A DNA stretch of 64,000 nt from Hanstruepera neustonica (GCF_002895005.1 NZ_POWF01000004.1:173605-237604), one strand, 5' to 3'; shown: positions 23,904-33,194, counted from the stretch's first letter. Program-made: numbers and translations. Notes: a model not told the origin generated them from the letters alone.

Positions 23904-24986
23904 TTAAAATGGAAGACCAGTTATTTCAAGATTTAAATCTCTTGATAATTTTTCACGCAAGTGCCTATCTAACCTATGATCTTCTTTAATGATAGAGGCA
24001 ATTTTTGTATAATTTGAAAATATCTTGTAATAGTTAAAACGCTCAATTTGAAGAGCATCATTAATTTTAGAAACACCTTTTCTAAACTCAAATTCTTTAT
24101 CATCTATTTTTGACCATGCCACATCAAATTCTACATTTTCAAGAGACAAAACAAAATCTGGATTTAATATAGTGTCCATACAATATTTAACGAATTCTTC
24201 CAATTCTAATTCTTTAATATCAAAATTATTCTTAAAACTAATATTATCAATAAACTGATCTGCGAAAAACTCAACTAAAATTTCATTCTGCTTAAATATA
24301 ACATCCTCAAAACTATTATCTTGAATTACATTTTTACCAACAGCTACTAGCATTTCATTCATTCTCTTTGATATATTTTTTAATTCAGATACTGAATCCA
24401 ATAGCTTTTCATCCTCTTTTAAATCTTGTAAATTTTTAAGATACAGATACAACATGCCCGCTATTTGATTACCTAAATACCCCTCGATATCCTCTACTTT
24501 TTCAAAGGTTTTGATAGCCATTCCTTTTATTGAGCTTATAAACCTAAAAACATTAATATCATCAACATGTGCGAATTTAAAGTTATGCTCATTATCAAAA
24601 AATCCTTTGTTTTTATTATAAGTATGAAATTCAGCGTAAACATTTTTTTCAATAAAAATAAAAACAGGAATATTTAGCTTTTGAGCCGTTTCAAATTCTT
24701 TTCTGGTAATTGATATATACTCTTTATTATATGCTTCCTTTTTTTCTTCAATATTATCTCCGGATATTATTGAGCCATATCTTCCACCAATTATTAAAAC
24801 CATCATATGACACAATTTAACCTCATTATAACATGATATATCTAAAGGTTTATTGTGTTCAAATACAACATTGTCACTTTCAAATAATACTGGTTCGAAA
24901 TAGTAATTTTCAATAAATCTTTCTAATCTTTCTCTTACGTGTTTCAAGTCAAAATATGTTGAACTTAAAAATATTCTTGGTTTCAT
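23904..24986 (-). CDS. stand-alone DUF4062 domain protein
   Basis: The 360-aa protein begins MKPRIFLSSTYFDLKHVRER and continues EPVLFESDNVVFEHNKPL and LIIGGRYGSII, which is the DUF4062 N-terminal domain (a TIR/nucleoside-deoxyribosyltransferase-like fold). In other proteins DUF4062 often sits in front of a STAND NTPase; here no P-loop follows, and the C-terminal half is a helical region without recognised motifs. The gene is more AT-rich than flanking core genes, suggesting transfer. It lies upstream of the DUF6090 array on the same strand, 115 bp away. A defence role is possible but not shown. Confidence 0.75.
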   Translation of the reverse strand: MKPRIFLSSTYFDLKHVRERLERFIENYYFEPVLFESDNVVFEHNKPLDISCYNEVKLCHMMVLIIGGRYGSIISGDNIEEKKEAYNKEYISITRKEFETAQKLNIPVFIFIEKNVYAEFHTYNKNKGFFDNEHNFKFAHVDDINVFRFISSIKGMAIKTFEKVEDIEGYLGNQIAGMLYLYLKNLQDLKEDEKLLDSVSELKNISKRMNEMLVAVGKNVIQDNSFEDVIFKQNEILVEFFADQFIDNISFKNNFDIKELELEEFVKYCMDTILNPDFVLSLENVEFDVAWSKIDDKEFEFRKGVSKINDALQIERFNYYKIFSNYTKIASIIKEDHRLDRHLREKLSRDLNLEITGLPF

Positions 24987-25065
24987 TAATTTTTGTATTT
25001 AAAATTAACTTAAGTTAAACTTAATTAACTAGACTAAAATACTCTAAATCAATTATAAATAGAGA

Positions 25066-25073
25066 CAAAGTTA
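25066..25073 (-). promoter_or_regulatory. -7 promoter element TAACTTTG for the DUF4062 gene (and perhaps the array)
   Basis: CAAAGTTA on the + strand is TAACTTTG on the minus strand, a full TAnnTTTG match. It lies 80 bp before the ATG at 24986. A TTTG-like -33 is present, but at a spacing of only 14 bp. Confidence 0.45.
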
Positions 25074-25088
25074 TAAACACTTGTAAAC

Positions 25089-25117
25089 AAAAAACCTCAA
25101 GCTTACACTTGAGGTCA
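25089..25117 (-). terminator. intrinsic terminator of the ferredoxin gene
   Basis: CCTCAAG (25095-25101) pairs with CTTGAGG (25108-25114). On the minus strand it is followed by a T-run (A-run at 25089-25094 on the + strand), about 30 bp after the ferredoxin stop. Confidence 0.75.
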
Positions 25118-25145
25118 TTATTAATTATTCATTATTAATTTTTCA

Positions 25146-25499
25146 TTAAGAATCAGGATGCATAAAGCGTTGTTTGCCCAATAGGGTTTCTTCACTTTCT
25201 ACATGGTCGTCGTCTGGTACACAGCAGTCTACTGGGCACACAGCAGCACATTGTGGTTCTTCGTGGAATCCTTTACACTCGGTACACTTATCTGGGACAA
25301 TGTAGTAAATCTCATCACTAATAGGCTCCTGGGCTTCGTCGGCATCTACCGCCTTGCCATTTGGCAATACCACACTTCCTATTAGACTGGTGCCATCTTT
25401 ATAACGCCAATCGTCTGCACCTTCATAAATAGCCGTGTTTGGGCATTCCGGCTCACATGCGCCACAGTTAATACATTCGTCTGTTATTATAATTGCCAT
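25146..25499 (-). CDS. 2[4Fe-4S] ferredoxin
   Basis: This 117-aa protein starts at ATG 25499 ([20 protein letters not shown]). Cluster 1 ligands are CxxCxxCxxxCP in that stretch. The second set is [13 protein letters not shown] then AAVCP, with the longer CxxC-x8-C loop typical of flavobacterial and YfhL-like ferredoxins. It carries electrons for reductases; the partner is unknown. The frame remains open upstream of this ATG but is not coding there. It is divergent from the acyl-CoA reductase gene 76 bp away, a pairing common in flavobacteria. Confidence 0.93.
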   Translation of the reverse strand: MAIIITDECINCGACEPECPNTAIYEGADDWRYKDGTSLIGSVVLPNGKAVDADEAQEPISDEIYYIVPDKCTECKGFHEEPQCAAVCPVDCCVPDDDHVESEETLLGKQRFMHPDS

Positions 25500-25523
25500 A
25501 GTAATTTTTCGTTTTAGTTTGCG

Positions 25524-25545
25524 TACTTTTGCGAGTGCAAAAATA
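25524..25545. promoter_or_regulatory. divergent -7 elements for acyl-CoA reductase (+) and ferredoxin (-)
   Basis: TACTTTTG at 25524-25531 (+) and CAAAAATA at 25538-25545 (TATTTTTG on the minus strand) both match TAnnTTTG. They are packed 6 bp apart between the divergent starts, so the two genes probably share regulatory sequence. Confidence 0.5.
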
Positions 25546-25575
25546 AAGCCAAAACCATTCATAACCAAATGAACT

Positions 25576-26634
25576 ATGGATTTACCAAAAAGAATTGATG
25601 CATTCGTAAAATTAGGTGATTTTTTAGGGCAATTTAGTAATCCTAATTTCACCAAAAATGAGGATGTGTTATATAATGATCTCTTTTTTGATGGCTTTAA
25701 ACACCAAATAAAACTGGCTGAAGAACACAACGGCTGGTTTAATACGAACAACATCGCATTTGCGTTTAACAGTTGGGCCAATGCGCTGACTGAAAGCAAT
25801 CTAAACCAATGGCTTTCAAAGTATGACTTGAATACTGTGGAGCCAAAAATTGTCGCTATAATTATGGCTGGAAATATTCCGTTGGTTGGTTTCCACGATT
25901 TTTTATCGGTGTTGATTTCGGGCCATCAGGTGTTGGTAAAGCAATCGTCTAACGATCAGCAGCTTCTACCCTTTTTGGCCAAATATCTGGAATATGTAGA
26001 ACCCGAATTTAAAGGTCGTATTCAATTTACTAAAGACAAATTGGAAAACTTTGATGCCGTAATTGCTACTGGCAGTGATAACACGGCACGCTATTTTGAA
26101 TACTACTTTAGAGGGAAACCATCCATTATTAGAAAAAATCGAAATTCGGTTGCCATTCTAACGGGTAATGAGACTACTGAAGATTTTGAGAAACTATCTG
26201 AAGACATATTTCGATATTATGGTTTGGGTTGTCGAAACGTGTCCAAATTATTTGTTCCCAAAGATTATAATTTTGATGGCTTTTTTCAAGGTATGTACAA
26301 ATGGCACCCTATAATCGAGCAAACCAAGTACGCCAACAATTACGACTATAATAAAGCCGTGTATTTAATGAGCGAGTTTGATATGCTGGAAAATGGCTTT
26401 TTGATGATTAAGGAAGATGTCAGCTACGCCTCGCCTATAGCCACGGTTTTCTACGAATACTACGACGGTATAGACCAGTTACAACAAAAACTGAAAGCTG
26501 ATTCACACCACATTCAATGTGTGGTTGCCAAAGATGTTTTGCCAACCGAAATACCTTTTGGGGAAACCCAAAATCCGCAGCTATGGGATTATGCGGATGG
26601 TGTGGATACTATTGCATTTTTGTTAAAAATATAG
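25576..26634 (+). CDS. acyl-CoA reductase (LuxC-like, aldehyde dehydrogenase fold)
   Basis: This 352-aa protein resembles the acyl-CoA reductase family annotated next to ferredoxin and serC in many Flavobacteriaceae. Notable segments are [28 protein letters not shown] and [15 protein letters not shown]. The likely catalytic Cys lies in [13 protein letters not shown], and [14 protein letters not shown] is present. The family reduces acyl-CoA or acyl-protein thioesters to aldehydes with NADPH. The in vivo substrate in non-luminous flavobacteria is unknown. Confidence 0.83.
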   Translation: MDLPKRIDAFVKLGDFLGQFSNPNFTKNEDVLYNDLFFDGFKHQIKLAEEHNGWFNTNNIAFAFNSWANALTESNLNQWLSKYDLNTVEPKIVAIIMAGNIPLVGFHDFLSVLISGHQVLVKQSSNDQQLLPFLAKYLEYVEPEFKGRIQFTKDKLENFDAVIATGSDNTARYFEYYFRGKPSIIRKNRNSVAILTGNETTEDFEKLSEDIFRYYGLGCRNVSKLFVPKDYNFDGFFQGMYKWHPIIEQTKYANNYDYNKAVYLMSEFDMLENGFLMIKEDVSYASPIATVFYEYYDGIDQLQQKLKADSHHIQCVVAKDVLPTEIPFGETQNPQLWDYADGVDTIAFLLKI

Positions 26635-26707
26635 TTGATAAATTATCAATTTATTAACGCCTATTTTATAAGAATTTAGCACCTTTGTGCATATTAAAAA
26701 ACTCACC

Positions 26708-27769
26708 ATGAAAAGACATAATTTTAGTGCAGGACCATGCATTTTACCTAAAGAAGTGATGTTAAAAGCTTCGGAAGCCATATTGGATTTTGACAACGGA
26801 CTATCCTTGATAGAAATCTCACACAGAAGTAAACCTTTTGTGGATGTTATGGAAAATGCACGAGCCTTGGCACTGGAATTATTAGGATTGGAAGGAAAAG
26901 GCTATAAGGCCTTGTTTTTACAAGGTGGTGCCAGCACCCAGTTTTTAATGGTAGCCTTAAATATGTTGGAAAAACGAGCAGGTTATCTAAATACAGGAAC
27001 TTGGAGTGATAAAGCCATTAAGGAAGCGCGTATTTATGATGATATTTATGAGGTAGCGTCTTCTAAAGATGCTAATTACAATTATATCCCGAAAGGATAT
27101 GATATTCCTACAGATTACGATTATTTTCACTGTACCTCAAACAACACCATTTTTGGAACACAAATGAAGAGTTTTCCAGAGTGTGAAATTCCGATGGTAT
27201 GCGATATGAGTAGCGATATTTTTTCTCGTGAATTGGACTTCACCAAATTTGACATTATTTATGCTGGTGCCCAAAAAAATATGGGTCCTGCAGGAACAAC
27301 CTTGGTAGTGGTTCGTGAAGATGTATTAGGGAAAGTTTCCCGAAAGATTCCATCGATGATGGATTACAAGGTTCACATTAGCAAGAGCAGTATGTTCAAT
27401 ACACCACCTGTATTTGCGGTTTATGTATCGATGTTGACCTTGGAATGGCTTAAAAATTTAGGTGGTATTGCAGCCATTGAAAAAGAGAATGATAAAAAAG
27501 CCCAATTGATTTATTCTGAAATTGATTTAAACCCATTATTTAAAGGCTTTGCAACCAAGGAAGATCGTTCAACCATGAACGCCACTTTTACGTTAGCAAA
27601 TGAAGATTTAAAAGAAACCTTTGAAACCATGTTGAAAGAAGCAGGTATTAATGGCTTAAATGGTCACCGCAGTGTAGGTGGTTATAGAGCATCTATGTAC
27701 AATGCCTTGCCATTGGAAAGTGTGGGTGTATTGGTAGATGTGATGAGTGAATTGGAGCGTAAAGCATAA
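26708..27769 (+). CDS. serC: 3-phosphoserine/phosphohydroxythreonine aminotransferase
   Basis: This 353-aa class V PLP enzyme converts 3-phosphohydroxypyruvate to phosphoserine. Start ATG 26708 gives MKRHNFSAGPCILP, the canonical SerC N-terminus. QGGASTQF and the PLP lysine in AGAQKNMGPAGTT are visible, with TSNNTIFGTQ in between. Length is normal (about 355-360). serA follows 31 bp downstream on the same strand, so serine synthesis genes are paired here; the phosphatase SerB is not in the window. Confidence 0.95.
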   Translation: MKRHNFSAGPCILPKEVMLKASEAILDFDNGLSLIEISHRSKPFVDVMENARALALELLGLEGKGYKALFLQGGASTQFLMVALNMLEKRAGYLNTGTWSDKAIKEARIYDDIYEVASSKDANYNYIPKGYDIPTDYDYFHCTSNNTIFGTQMKSFPECEIPMVCDMSSDIFSRELDFTKFDIIYAGAQKNMGPAGTTLVVVREDVLGKVSRKIPSMMDYKVHISKSSMFNTPPVFAVYVSMLTLEWLKNLGGIAAIEKENDKKAQLIYSEIDLNPLFKGFATKEDRSTMNATFTLANEDLKETFETMLKEAGINGLNGHRSVGGYRASMYNALPLESVGVLVDVMSELERKA

Positions 27770-27800
27770 CAAAACGATAATTTATAAAAATCAAGTTTTA

Positions 27801-28763
27801 ATGAAAGTATTAGCAAACGACGGCATTTCAAAAAGTGGTATTGAAGCATTAGAAGCAGGCGGATTTGAAGTATTAACCACTACGGTTGCACAAGAACAAT
27901 TAATCAACTTTATCAATGAGAATAGAATCTCCGTATTATTGGTGCGTAGTGCTACCAAAGTACGTCAAGATATCATAGATAACTGCGACTCTTTAAAAAT
28001 CATTGGCCGTGGTGGTGTTGGCATGGACAATATTGATGTTGAATATGCTCGCAGTAAAGGCATACATGTTATTAACACACCAGCAGCTTCATCACAATCG
28101 GTTGCCGAGTTAGTTTTTGCTCACTTGTTCGGTGGCGCACGCTTTTTGCACGATTCCAACAGAAACATGCCTTTAGATGGTGATACCCAGTTCAAATCCC
28201 TGAAAAAGAACTATGCTAAAGGCGTAGAACTTCGTGGCAAAACATTAGGTATCATTGGTTTTGGTCGAATTGGTCGTGAAGTAGCCAAAATAGCATTAGG
28301 TATTGGTATGAAAGTGATTGCTACCGATAAATTTGTTGGCAAAGCCGATATTAAAGTGGAATTCTACAATGGTCAATATATCAATGTGGAAATTGAAACC
28401 GAACCCATGAAAGAGGTTATCAAGCATTCGGATTTTATCACGTTGCATGTTCCAGCTCAAGAAGATTATGTTATTGGTGAAAAGCAATTTAGTATGATGA
28501 AAGATGGCGTAGGTATCATTAATGCCGCACGTGGTGGTGTCATAGATGAAGTGGCCTTAATAAAAGCTATAGAATCAGGCAAAGTATCGTTTGCAGGCTT
28601 GGATACTTTTGAAGAAGAGCCCAAACCAGCCATTCAAGTATTAATGAACGGACGTATTTCCTTAACACCTCATATTGGAGCTGCCACCAATGAAGCCCAA
28701 GATCGCATTGGTACTGAGTTGGCTTCACAAATTATTAGCCTGTTAAAAGTTCAAGAAGCTTAA
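27801..28763 (+). CDS. serA: D-2-hydroxyacid dehydrogenase, likely phosphoglycerate dehydrogenase
   Basis: A 320-aa NAD-dependent dehydrogenase from ATG 27801 (MKVLANDGISKSGIEALEAG). It has IGRGGVGMDNIDVEYARSKG, the Rossmann motif GIIGFGRIGREVAK, and INAARGGVIDEVALIKAI. Catalytic residues Arg (SLKIIGRGG context aside, ARGG), Glu (FEEEP) and His (LTPHIGAAT) are present. It is the short form without an ACT domain. It follows serC, supporting a role in the first step of serine synthesis, although short forms can have other hydroxyacid substrates. Confidence 0.85.
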   Translation: MKVLANDGISKSGIEALEAGGFEVLTTTVAQEQLINFINENRISVLLVRSATKVRQDIIDNCDSLKIIGRGGVGMDNIDVEYARSKGIHVINTPAASSQSVAELVFAHLFGGARFLHDSNRNMPLDGDTQFKSLKKNYAKGVELRGKTLGIIGFGRIGREVAKIALGIGMKVIATDKFVGKADIKVEFYNGQYINVEIETEPMKEVIKHSDFITLHVPAQEDYVIGEKQFSMMKDGVGIINAARGGVIDEVALIKAIESGKVSFAGLDTFEEEPKPAIQVLMNGRISLTPHIGAATNEAQDRIGTELASQIISLLKVQEA

Positions 28764-28868
28764 TAAACTTGTTGCTATTGAAAATTATAATGTTAGTGAC
28801 TTTTTTTATTAACTTGTGTCTTATTGAATAGTTACAAACCGTAGCAACTTAACTGTAAAAATTATATC

Positions 28869-29504
28869 ATGTCAGGAATTTTAGATTTATTAAATAGTGA
28901 CCTTGGAAAAACCATCATTAGCGGTGTTTCGGGTCAAACCAATCAGCCTACCAACAAAACTGCTGATGTATTGACTATGGCCTTGCCAGTATTAATGGCC
29001 GCCATGAAACGTAACGCCTCTACCCCTCAAGGTGCTGAAGGTTTAATGGGTGCATTAAACAATAAGCATGATGGTAGTATTTTGGACAATCTGGGAGGTT
29101 TGTTCAGTGGCGGTGTTGATGACTCTGTCATGACAGATGGTGATAAAATATTAGGGCATGTTTTAGGTTCTAAAAAACAAGGCGTTGAAAAAATAATTGG
29201 TGATAAAGCTGGTGTTGATACTAGTTCCGTAGCTCAAATACTGCAAGTAGCTGCGCCTATTCTAATGGGTGTTTTAGGAAAGCAAAGTCGTCAAAACAAC
29301 GTAAGTTCAGCCAATGATTTATCAGGTCTTTTAGGTGGATTATTAGGTGGTAATGATGCCAGACAAGAACAGAGTTTTTTGGAACAAATATTGGACGCAG
29401 ATGGTGATGGTAGTATTGTGGATGATGTTGCTGGCATGGTGTTAGGTGGTGCCAAAAAGAAAGGTGGACTAGGAGGCCTTTTGGGAGGTCTTTTCGGAAA
29501 ATAA
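28869..29504 (+). CDS. DUF937 domain-containing protein
   Basis: This 211-aa protein with DUF937-type helical repeats starts MSGILDLLNSDLGKTIISGV, then LTMALPVLMAAMKRNASTPQ and APILMGVLGKQSR. Near the C-terminus is an Asp-rich loop DADGDGSIVDDV, reminiscent of a calcium-binding dockerin/EF loop, followed by a glycine tail (GGLGGLLGGLFGK). Function unknown. A strong terminator follows directly. Confidence 0.85.
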   Translation: MSGILDLLNSDLGKTIISGVSGQTNQPTNKTADVLTMALPVLMAAMKRNASTPQGAEGLMGALNNKHDGSILDNLGGLFSGGVDDSVMTDGDKILGHVLGSKKQGVEKIIGDKAGVDTSSVAQILQVAAPILMGVLGKQSRQNNVSSANDLSGLLGGLLGGNDARQEQSFLEQILDADGDGSIVDDVAGMVLGGAKKKGGLGGLLGGLFGK

Positions 29505-29524
29505 GCATTTGATGTTTTTTATCA

Positions 29525-29556
29525 TAGAGCCAAACCGTTTCTGGTTTGGCTTTTTT
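29525..29556 (+). terminator. intrinsic terminator after the DUF937 gene
   Basis: AGCCAAACC (29528-29536), loop of six, GGTTTGGCT (29543-29551), then T-run to 29556. Confidence 0.85.
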
Positions 29557-29620
29557 GTTAAATATATTTTATCATATTCAGAAAATGAGATTTTTTCGTA
29601 ACTTGAGTAAAAGTTGCGTT

Positions 29621-30055
29621 ATGAAAAATCTCATTATTATTTTCTGCATAATTATTGCCATTGCAAGTTGCAAAAGCAAAGATGTATCTATAAATGCCCA
29701 AGAGGATATTTCACATGCTTCCGAAAAACAAGATACCATTCGCATTGCCAATGATTCGATTGAATATGAGGTAATTATTATAGAAGCTGGTTTTGATTCT
29801 TGGATGCTACGTCGAGCCAGACCGAGATCATATTACTCTAAAACGTTTTTAGAGGCCAGAAACATTCAGTATGTTACCGAGTGGAATAGACGCGTTGTAT
29901 CCTCTGGTTTCGATAGAAATTTGTATCTCATGCAAATTAATTATGAGCAAGGTATTGACTATGGCTTTGAAGTAAATTACATACTTTATCATTATTTTGT
30001 ATTCTTTGAAGAAAAGTATAAACAAAATTTAACAGTCCATAATCCTAGATTTTAG
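29621..30055 (+). CDS. DUF6146-like lipoprotein
   Basis: A 144-aa protein from ATG 29621 (MKNLIIIFCIIIAIASCKSK), with a lipoprotein signal and Cys in IASC. The mature part has IIIEAGFDSWMLRRARPRSY and YLEARN-like text (FLEARNIQYVTEWNRRV), then YEQGIDYGFEVNYILYHYFV, a pattern I associate with the DUF6146 family of Bacteroidota. Function unknown. Upstream in-frame ATGs at 29546 and 29585 would spoil the signal peptide. Confidence 0.72.
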   Translation: MKNLIIIFCIIIAIASCKSKDVSINAQEDISHASEKQDTIRIANDSIEYEVIIIEAGFDSWMLRRARPRSYYSKTFLEARNIQYVTEWNRRVVSSGFDRNLYLMQINYEQGIDYGFEVNYILYHYFVFFEEKYKQNLTVHNPRF

Positions 30056-30057
30056 GT

Positions 30058-30065
30058 TATCTTTG
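30058..30065 (+). promoter_or_regulatory. -7 promoter element TATCTTTG
   Basis: Full TAnnTTTG match 16 bp before the ATG at 30082, directly after the DUF6146-like gene. Confidence 0.5.
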
Positions 30066-30081
30066 CATGCAAAATTGAACG

Positions 30082-30576
30082 ATGGAGAAATTCAAAGCGC
30101 GTTGGCAAATAACCAAGAATTGGCAACTACTCTTTCCGCTTTTAGGTATTTTAATTTTAGCTTATAGTTCCTATAAAATAGCTTTAGCGTTTACGAAAGA
30201 ATGGCATTTAGTCATAACCATTGGGCTTTCCATTATTGTTTATTTTTTATTGTTACGATTAACCCTTTTCATTTTTAAAAAGTTGGAACACAAATGGGTG
30301 GTAGCTAATCGTTGGGAAATGATACGCATATTTATTGTTTTTGCTTTTACTGGAACATCTTCATTGTATGTTGGCAGACCCATTATGACGATGATTGGAA
30401 TTACTAAAGAAAACTTAAATCCTTTTATTTACTGGGTTTTATTTATTATTATTGGGCTCATTTTCTACCAAATCCTACTGGTATTTTTTGGTTGGGTATT
30501 TGGACAGTTTCAGTTTTTTTGGGAATTTGAAAAGAAGATGTTACGAAGAATGGGATTTAAACGCTTTTTAGATTAA
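30082..30576 (+). CDS. DUF6787-like integral membrane protein
   Basis: A 164-aa protein with about four membrane helices: residues 15-33 (LLFPLLGILILAYSSYKIA), 42-62, 85-103 (FIVFAFTGTSSLYVGRPIM) and 115-145. The FAFTGTSS segment and the C-terminal WEFEKKMLRRMGF are similar to what is annotated DUF6787 in flavobacteria. Function unknown. Its stop shares one base with the next ATG (TAATG), so it is coupled to the small protein that precedes the TonB receptor. Confidence 0.68.
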   Translation: MEKFKARWQITKNWQLLFPLLGILILAYSSYKIALAFTKEWHLVITIGLSIIVYFLLLRLTLFIFKKLEHKWVVANRWEMIRIFIVFAFTGTSSLYVGRPIMTMIGITKENLNPFIYWVLFIIIGLIFYQILLVFFGWVFGQFQFFWEFEKKMLRRMGFKRFLD

Positions 30577-30908
30577 TGCTCAAGGACAAGCCGCATAAAA
30601 TCATTATCACACTATCACTTCTATTGGTTGTGAGTCTGCTAGTGCCTTCCGCTGTCAAATTTGCTCATGCCTTTGAAAACCATAAGCATGAAGTGTGTAC
30701 CAATAAATCATCGGTTCACATTCATACATTAGATCTGGACTGTGAATTTTATAAGTTTAAGATTGCCAATCAATTCGTACACAAATTTAAAAATGTTGAT
30801 TTCATCAATATTGAAGATAATCATGGTATTACGGAATCTCAGTACCAATTTATCAGTGAATATCAACGCTTACAATTTTCCCTTCGCGGCCCACCATTTA
30901 ATAGTTAA
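30576..30908 (+). CDS. small His/Cys-containing exported protein upstream of a TonB receptor
   Basis: 110 aa with one N-terminal hydrophobic segment (IIITLSLLLVVSLLVPSAV), then a short His/Cys-rich region (HAFENHKHEVC, SVHIHTLDLDC) and a C-terminal LRGPP motif. I know no defined function. Similar small proteins precede metal-related TonB receptors in flavobacteria. The His/Cys content together with the His-rich receptor downstream suggests periplasmic metal handling. It is translationally coupled to the preceding membrane protein. Confidence 0.65.
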   Translation: MLKDKPHKIIITLSLLLVVSLLVPSAVKFAHAFENHKHEVCTNKSSVHIHTLDLDCEFYKFKIANQFVHKFKNVDFINIEDNHGITESQYQFISEYQRLQFSLRGPPFNS

Positions 30909-30949
30909 ACACAAGTTTAGATTACATTTTTAACTATTAATCATTTTAC

Positions 30950-33193
30950 ATGAAAACCATATTATATTTATGTTTTTTGTCCAGTGTTGGTATGGCATTT
31001 GGGCAAAACACTATTCAAGGCACCGTAACAGACGCCGAAACCGGAGACAGTTTGTCTTACGTGAACCTATACATACCACACTTAGAAAAAGGAACTACCA
31101 CCAATGATTCGGGTAATTTTACTCTTGAAGGCATACCTTCAGGTTCTCATACCCTAGTTTGTTCATTTATTGGTTATGAAACAAAATCCATTAATGTCAA
31201 TATACCGATCACGGAATCGTTAAGTATTGCTTTAACACCCTCTGCTATTGAAATGGAAGCCGTAATAATATCAACCCCGTTTCACAAGCTTCAAAGCGAT
31301 AACGTTATGAAAGTAGAGCACAAAACGATTAGTGAATTACGTTCATCCGGATCTGTAACCCTTGCCGATGGTATTACTAATATTGCTGGTGTGAATGCTG
31401 TGAGTACTGGTTTGAGTATTAGTAAGCCTGTGATACGAGGTTTAAGCTCGAACAGAGTATTGGTTTATACGCAAGGTGTTCGTTTAGAAAATCAACAATT
31501 TGGCAGCGAGCATGGTTTGGGTTTGAGCGATGCTGGTGTTGAAAGCGTCGAAGTTATTAAAGGGCCTGCTTCGCTGCTTTACGGTAGTGATGCTCTTGGC
31601 GGTGTATTATACATCAATCCAGAACGATTTGCGGATGCCAATGACCAATCTGGTAGTGTCAACCTCAATTACTTCTCGAACACAGAAGGTTACAATACCA
31701 GTTTAGGTTATAAATCATCAGGTAATGCCTTCAAATTTTTATTCCGTGGGAGTTTAGCAGCTCATTCAGATTATAATACCGCTGATTATCGTGTAACCAA
31801 CACACGTTTCCAAGAGCAGGATTTTAAAGCAGGATTGGGCTATCAATCGACCAAGTTCAAAACTGAATTCCGCTATAATGTCAACCATTCGAAATTGGGA
31901 ATTCCAGAAGAAATTGGTTTGCAATCAACTGATAAAAGCCCTCTGCTACCCTATCAAGATATTACAAACCATGTTTTCAGTTCCAAATCCAAAGTGTTTT
32001 TTAACAACTCAAAACTTGAAATAAATTTAGGATACATTTATAACAGCAGACAAGAATTTGAGGATGAGCACGAACACGAAGCGCATGATGAACATGAAGG
32101 TGAAGAAGAAGCGGATCATCATGAGGAGCACGAAGAACATGTAGCTGAAGAAGCTGCCTTGAACATGAAACTCAAAACGGCCAATTATGATGTTAAGTAT
32201 CACTTACCTATTATGGGGAAATTTGAGACTATTGTGGGCGTGCAAGGTATGCACCAAACTAACACCAACTATGGTGAAGAGGAACTAATACCTAATGCTA
32301 CAACTAACGATTTAGGCATCTTTGCCATGTCGCATATTCATTTTGAAAATTTTGATGTGCAATTGGGTGCACGTTATGATAACAGATGGTTAAACATCGA
32401 TGGTGGAGAAAATTTGAATTTTAATAGTTTCAATGGGGCTTTAGGATTTAAAACAAGCTTGTTTGATCATATTATAGCGCGATTAAACCTTGCTTCAGGG
32501 TTTAGAGCACCTAATTTAGCTGAACTGACTTCGGATGGTGTGCATCATGGTACCAATCGCTATGAAATTGGTAATAGTAATTTGACCTATGAACAAAACT
32601 ATCAAACCGACTTGGCTTTAGAATATAAAAGTGAACATATTGAATTCTTTGTCAATGGATTCTATAATCTGGTCAATGATTATATCTATTTAGAGCCAGA
32701 CGGAACTGAAATAGATGGTGAAGCTGTATTTAATTATGTACAAAATGACGCCTATCTTTATGGTGGTGAAATTGGATTCCACTTACATCCACACCCTTTA
32801 GATTGGTTACATTTTGAAAGTAGTTTTGAATCGGTTACCGGGAAACTTAAAGCTGGTAATTATCTTCCGCTTATTCCTGCCAATAGTATTAATAATACGA
32901 TTCGAGTAGAATTTGATTCTAAAAAATTAAAGCAAACGTATGCTTTTGTGAAGTTACAATCGACTTTTAGTCAAAATAATGTGGGCACATTTGAAACAGC
33001 TACAGGAAGTTACAATTTATTGAGTGCTGGATTTGGAAGCACCGTAAGTTTATTCAAAAATGATTTATCAATTTCCATAGCTGGTACGAATTTAACCGAT
33101 AAGAATTATATCAGTCATCTATCAAGATTAAAACCTGATGGTATCTTCAACATGGGTAGAAATATCAGTATTGGATTTACTTATAATCTCTAA
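30950..33193 (+). CDS. TonB-dependent receptor with His-rich loop, likely metal (zinc) uptake
   Basis: A 747-aa outer-membrane receptor. The signal peptide ends SVGMAFG|Q. A carboxypeptidase-regulatory-like domain follows (IQGTVTDAETGDSLSYVNLY), then the plug (VIRGLSSNRVLVYTQGVRLE, VEVIKGPASLLYGSDALGGV) and a beta-barrel ending in Asn-Leu (IGFTYNL). At about residues 373-400 is an extracellular-type loop extremely rich in His, Glu and Asp (DEHEHEAHDEHEGEEEADHH and onward), as in zinc receptors of the ZnuD type. The metal assignment is inference. A bidirectional terminator follows. Confidence 0.88.
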   Translation: MKTILYLCFLSSVGMAFGQNTIQGTVTDAETGDSLSYVNLYIPHLEKGTTTNDSGNFTLEGIPSGSHTLVCSFIGYETKSINVNIPITESLSIALTPSAIEMEAVIISTPFHKLQSDNVMKVEHKTISELRSSGSVTLADGITNIAGVNAVSTGLSISKPVIRGLSSNRVLVYTQGVRLENQQFGSEHGLGLSDAGVESVEVIKGPASLLYGSDALGGVLYINPERFADANDQSGSVNLNYFSNTEGYNTSLGYKSSGNAFKFLFRGSLAAHSDYNTADYRVTNTRFQEQDFKAGLGYQSTKFKTEFRYNVNHSKLGIPEEIGLQSTDKSPLLPYQDITNHVFSSKSKVFFNNSKLEINLGYIYNSRQEFEDEHEHEAHDEHEGEEEADHHEEHEEHVAEEAALNMKLKTANYDVKYHLPIMGKFETIVGVQGMHQTNTNYGEEELIPNATTNDLGIFAMSHIHFENFDVQLGARYDNRWLNIDGGENLNFNSFNGALGFKTSLFDHIIARLNLASGFRAPNLAELTSDGVHHGTNRYEIGNSNLTYEQNYQTDLALEYKSEHIEFFVNGFYNLVNDYIYLEPDGTEIDGEAVFNYVQNDAYLYGGEIGFHLHPHPLDWLHFESSFESVTGKLKAGNYLPLIPANSINNTIRVEFDSKKLKQTYAFVKLQSTFSQNNVGTFETATGSYNLLSAGFGSTVSLFKNDLSISIAGTNLTDKNYISHLSRLKPDGIFNMGRNISIGFTYNL

Positions 33194-33194
33194 T

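Noticed and set aside
16150..24986. Toxin-immunity or prophage interpretation of the DUF4062/DUF6090 region
   Set aside because: No secretion apparatus, integrase, phage structural gene or recognisable toxin domain is present; evidence is insufficient for either.
25500..25799. Upstream extension of the ferredoxin frame to 217 codons
   Set aside because: The extra part overlaps the divergent acyl-CoA reductase gene and both promoters; the ferredoxin family starts at MAIIITDEC.
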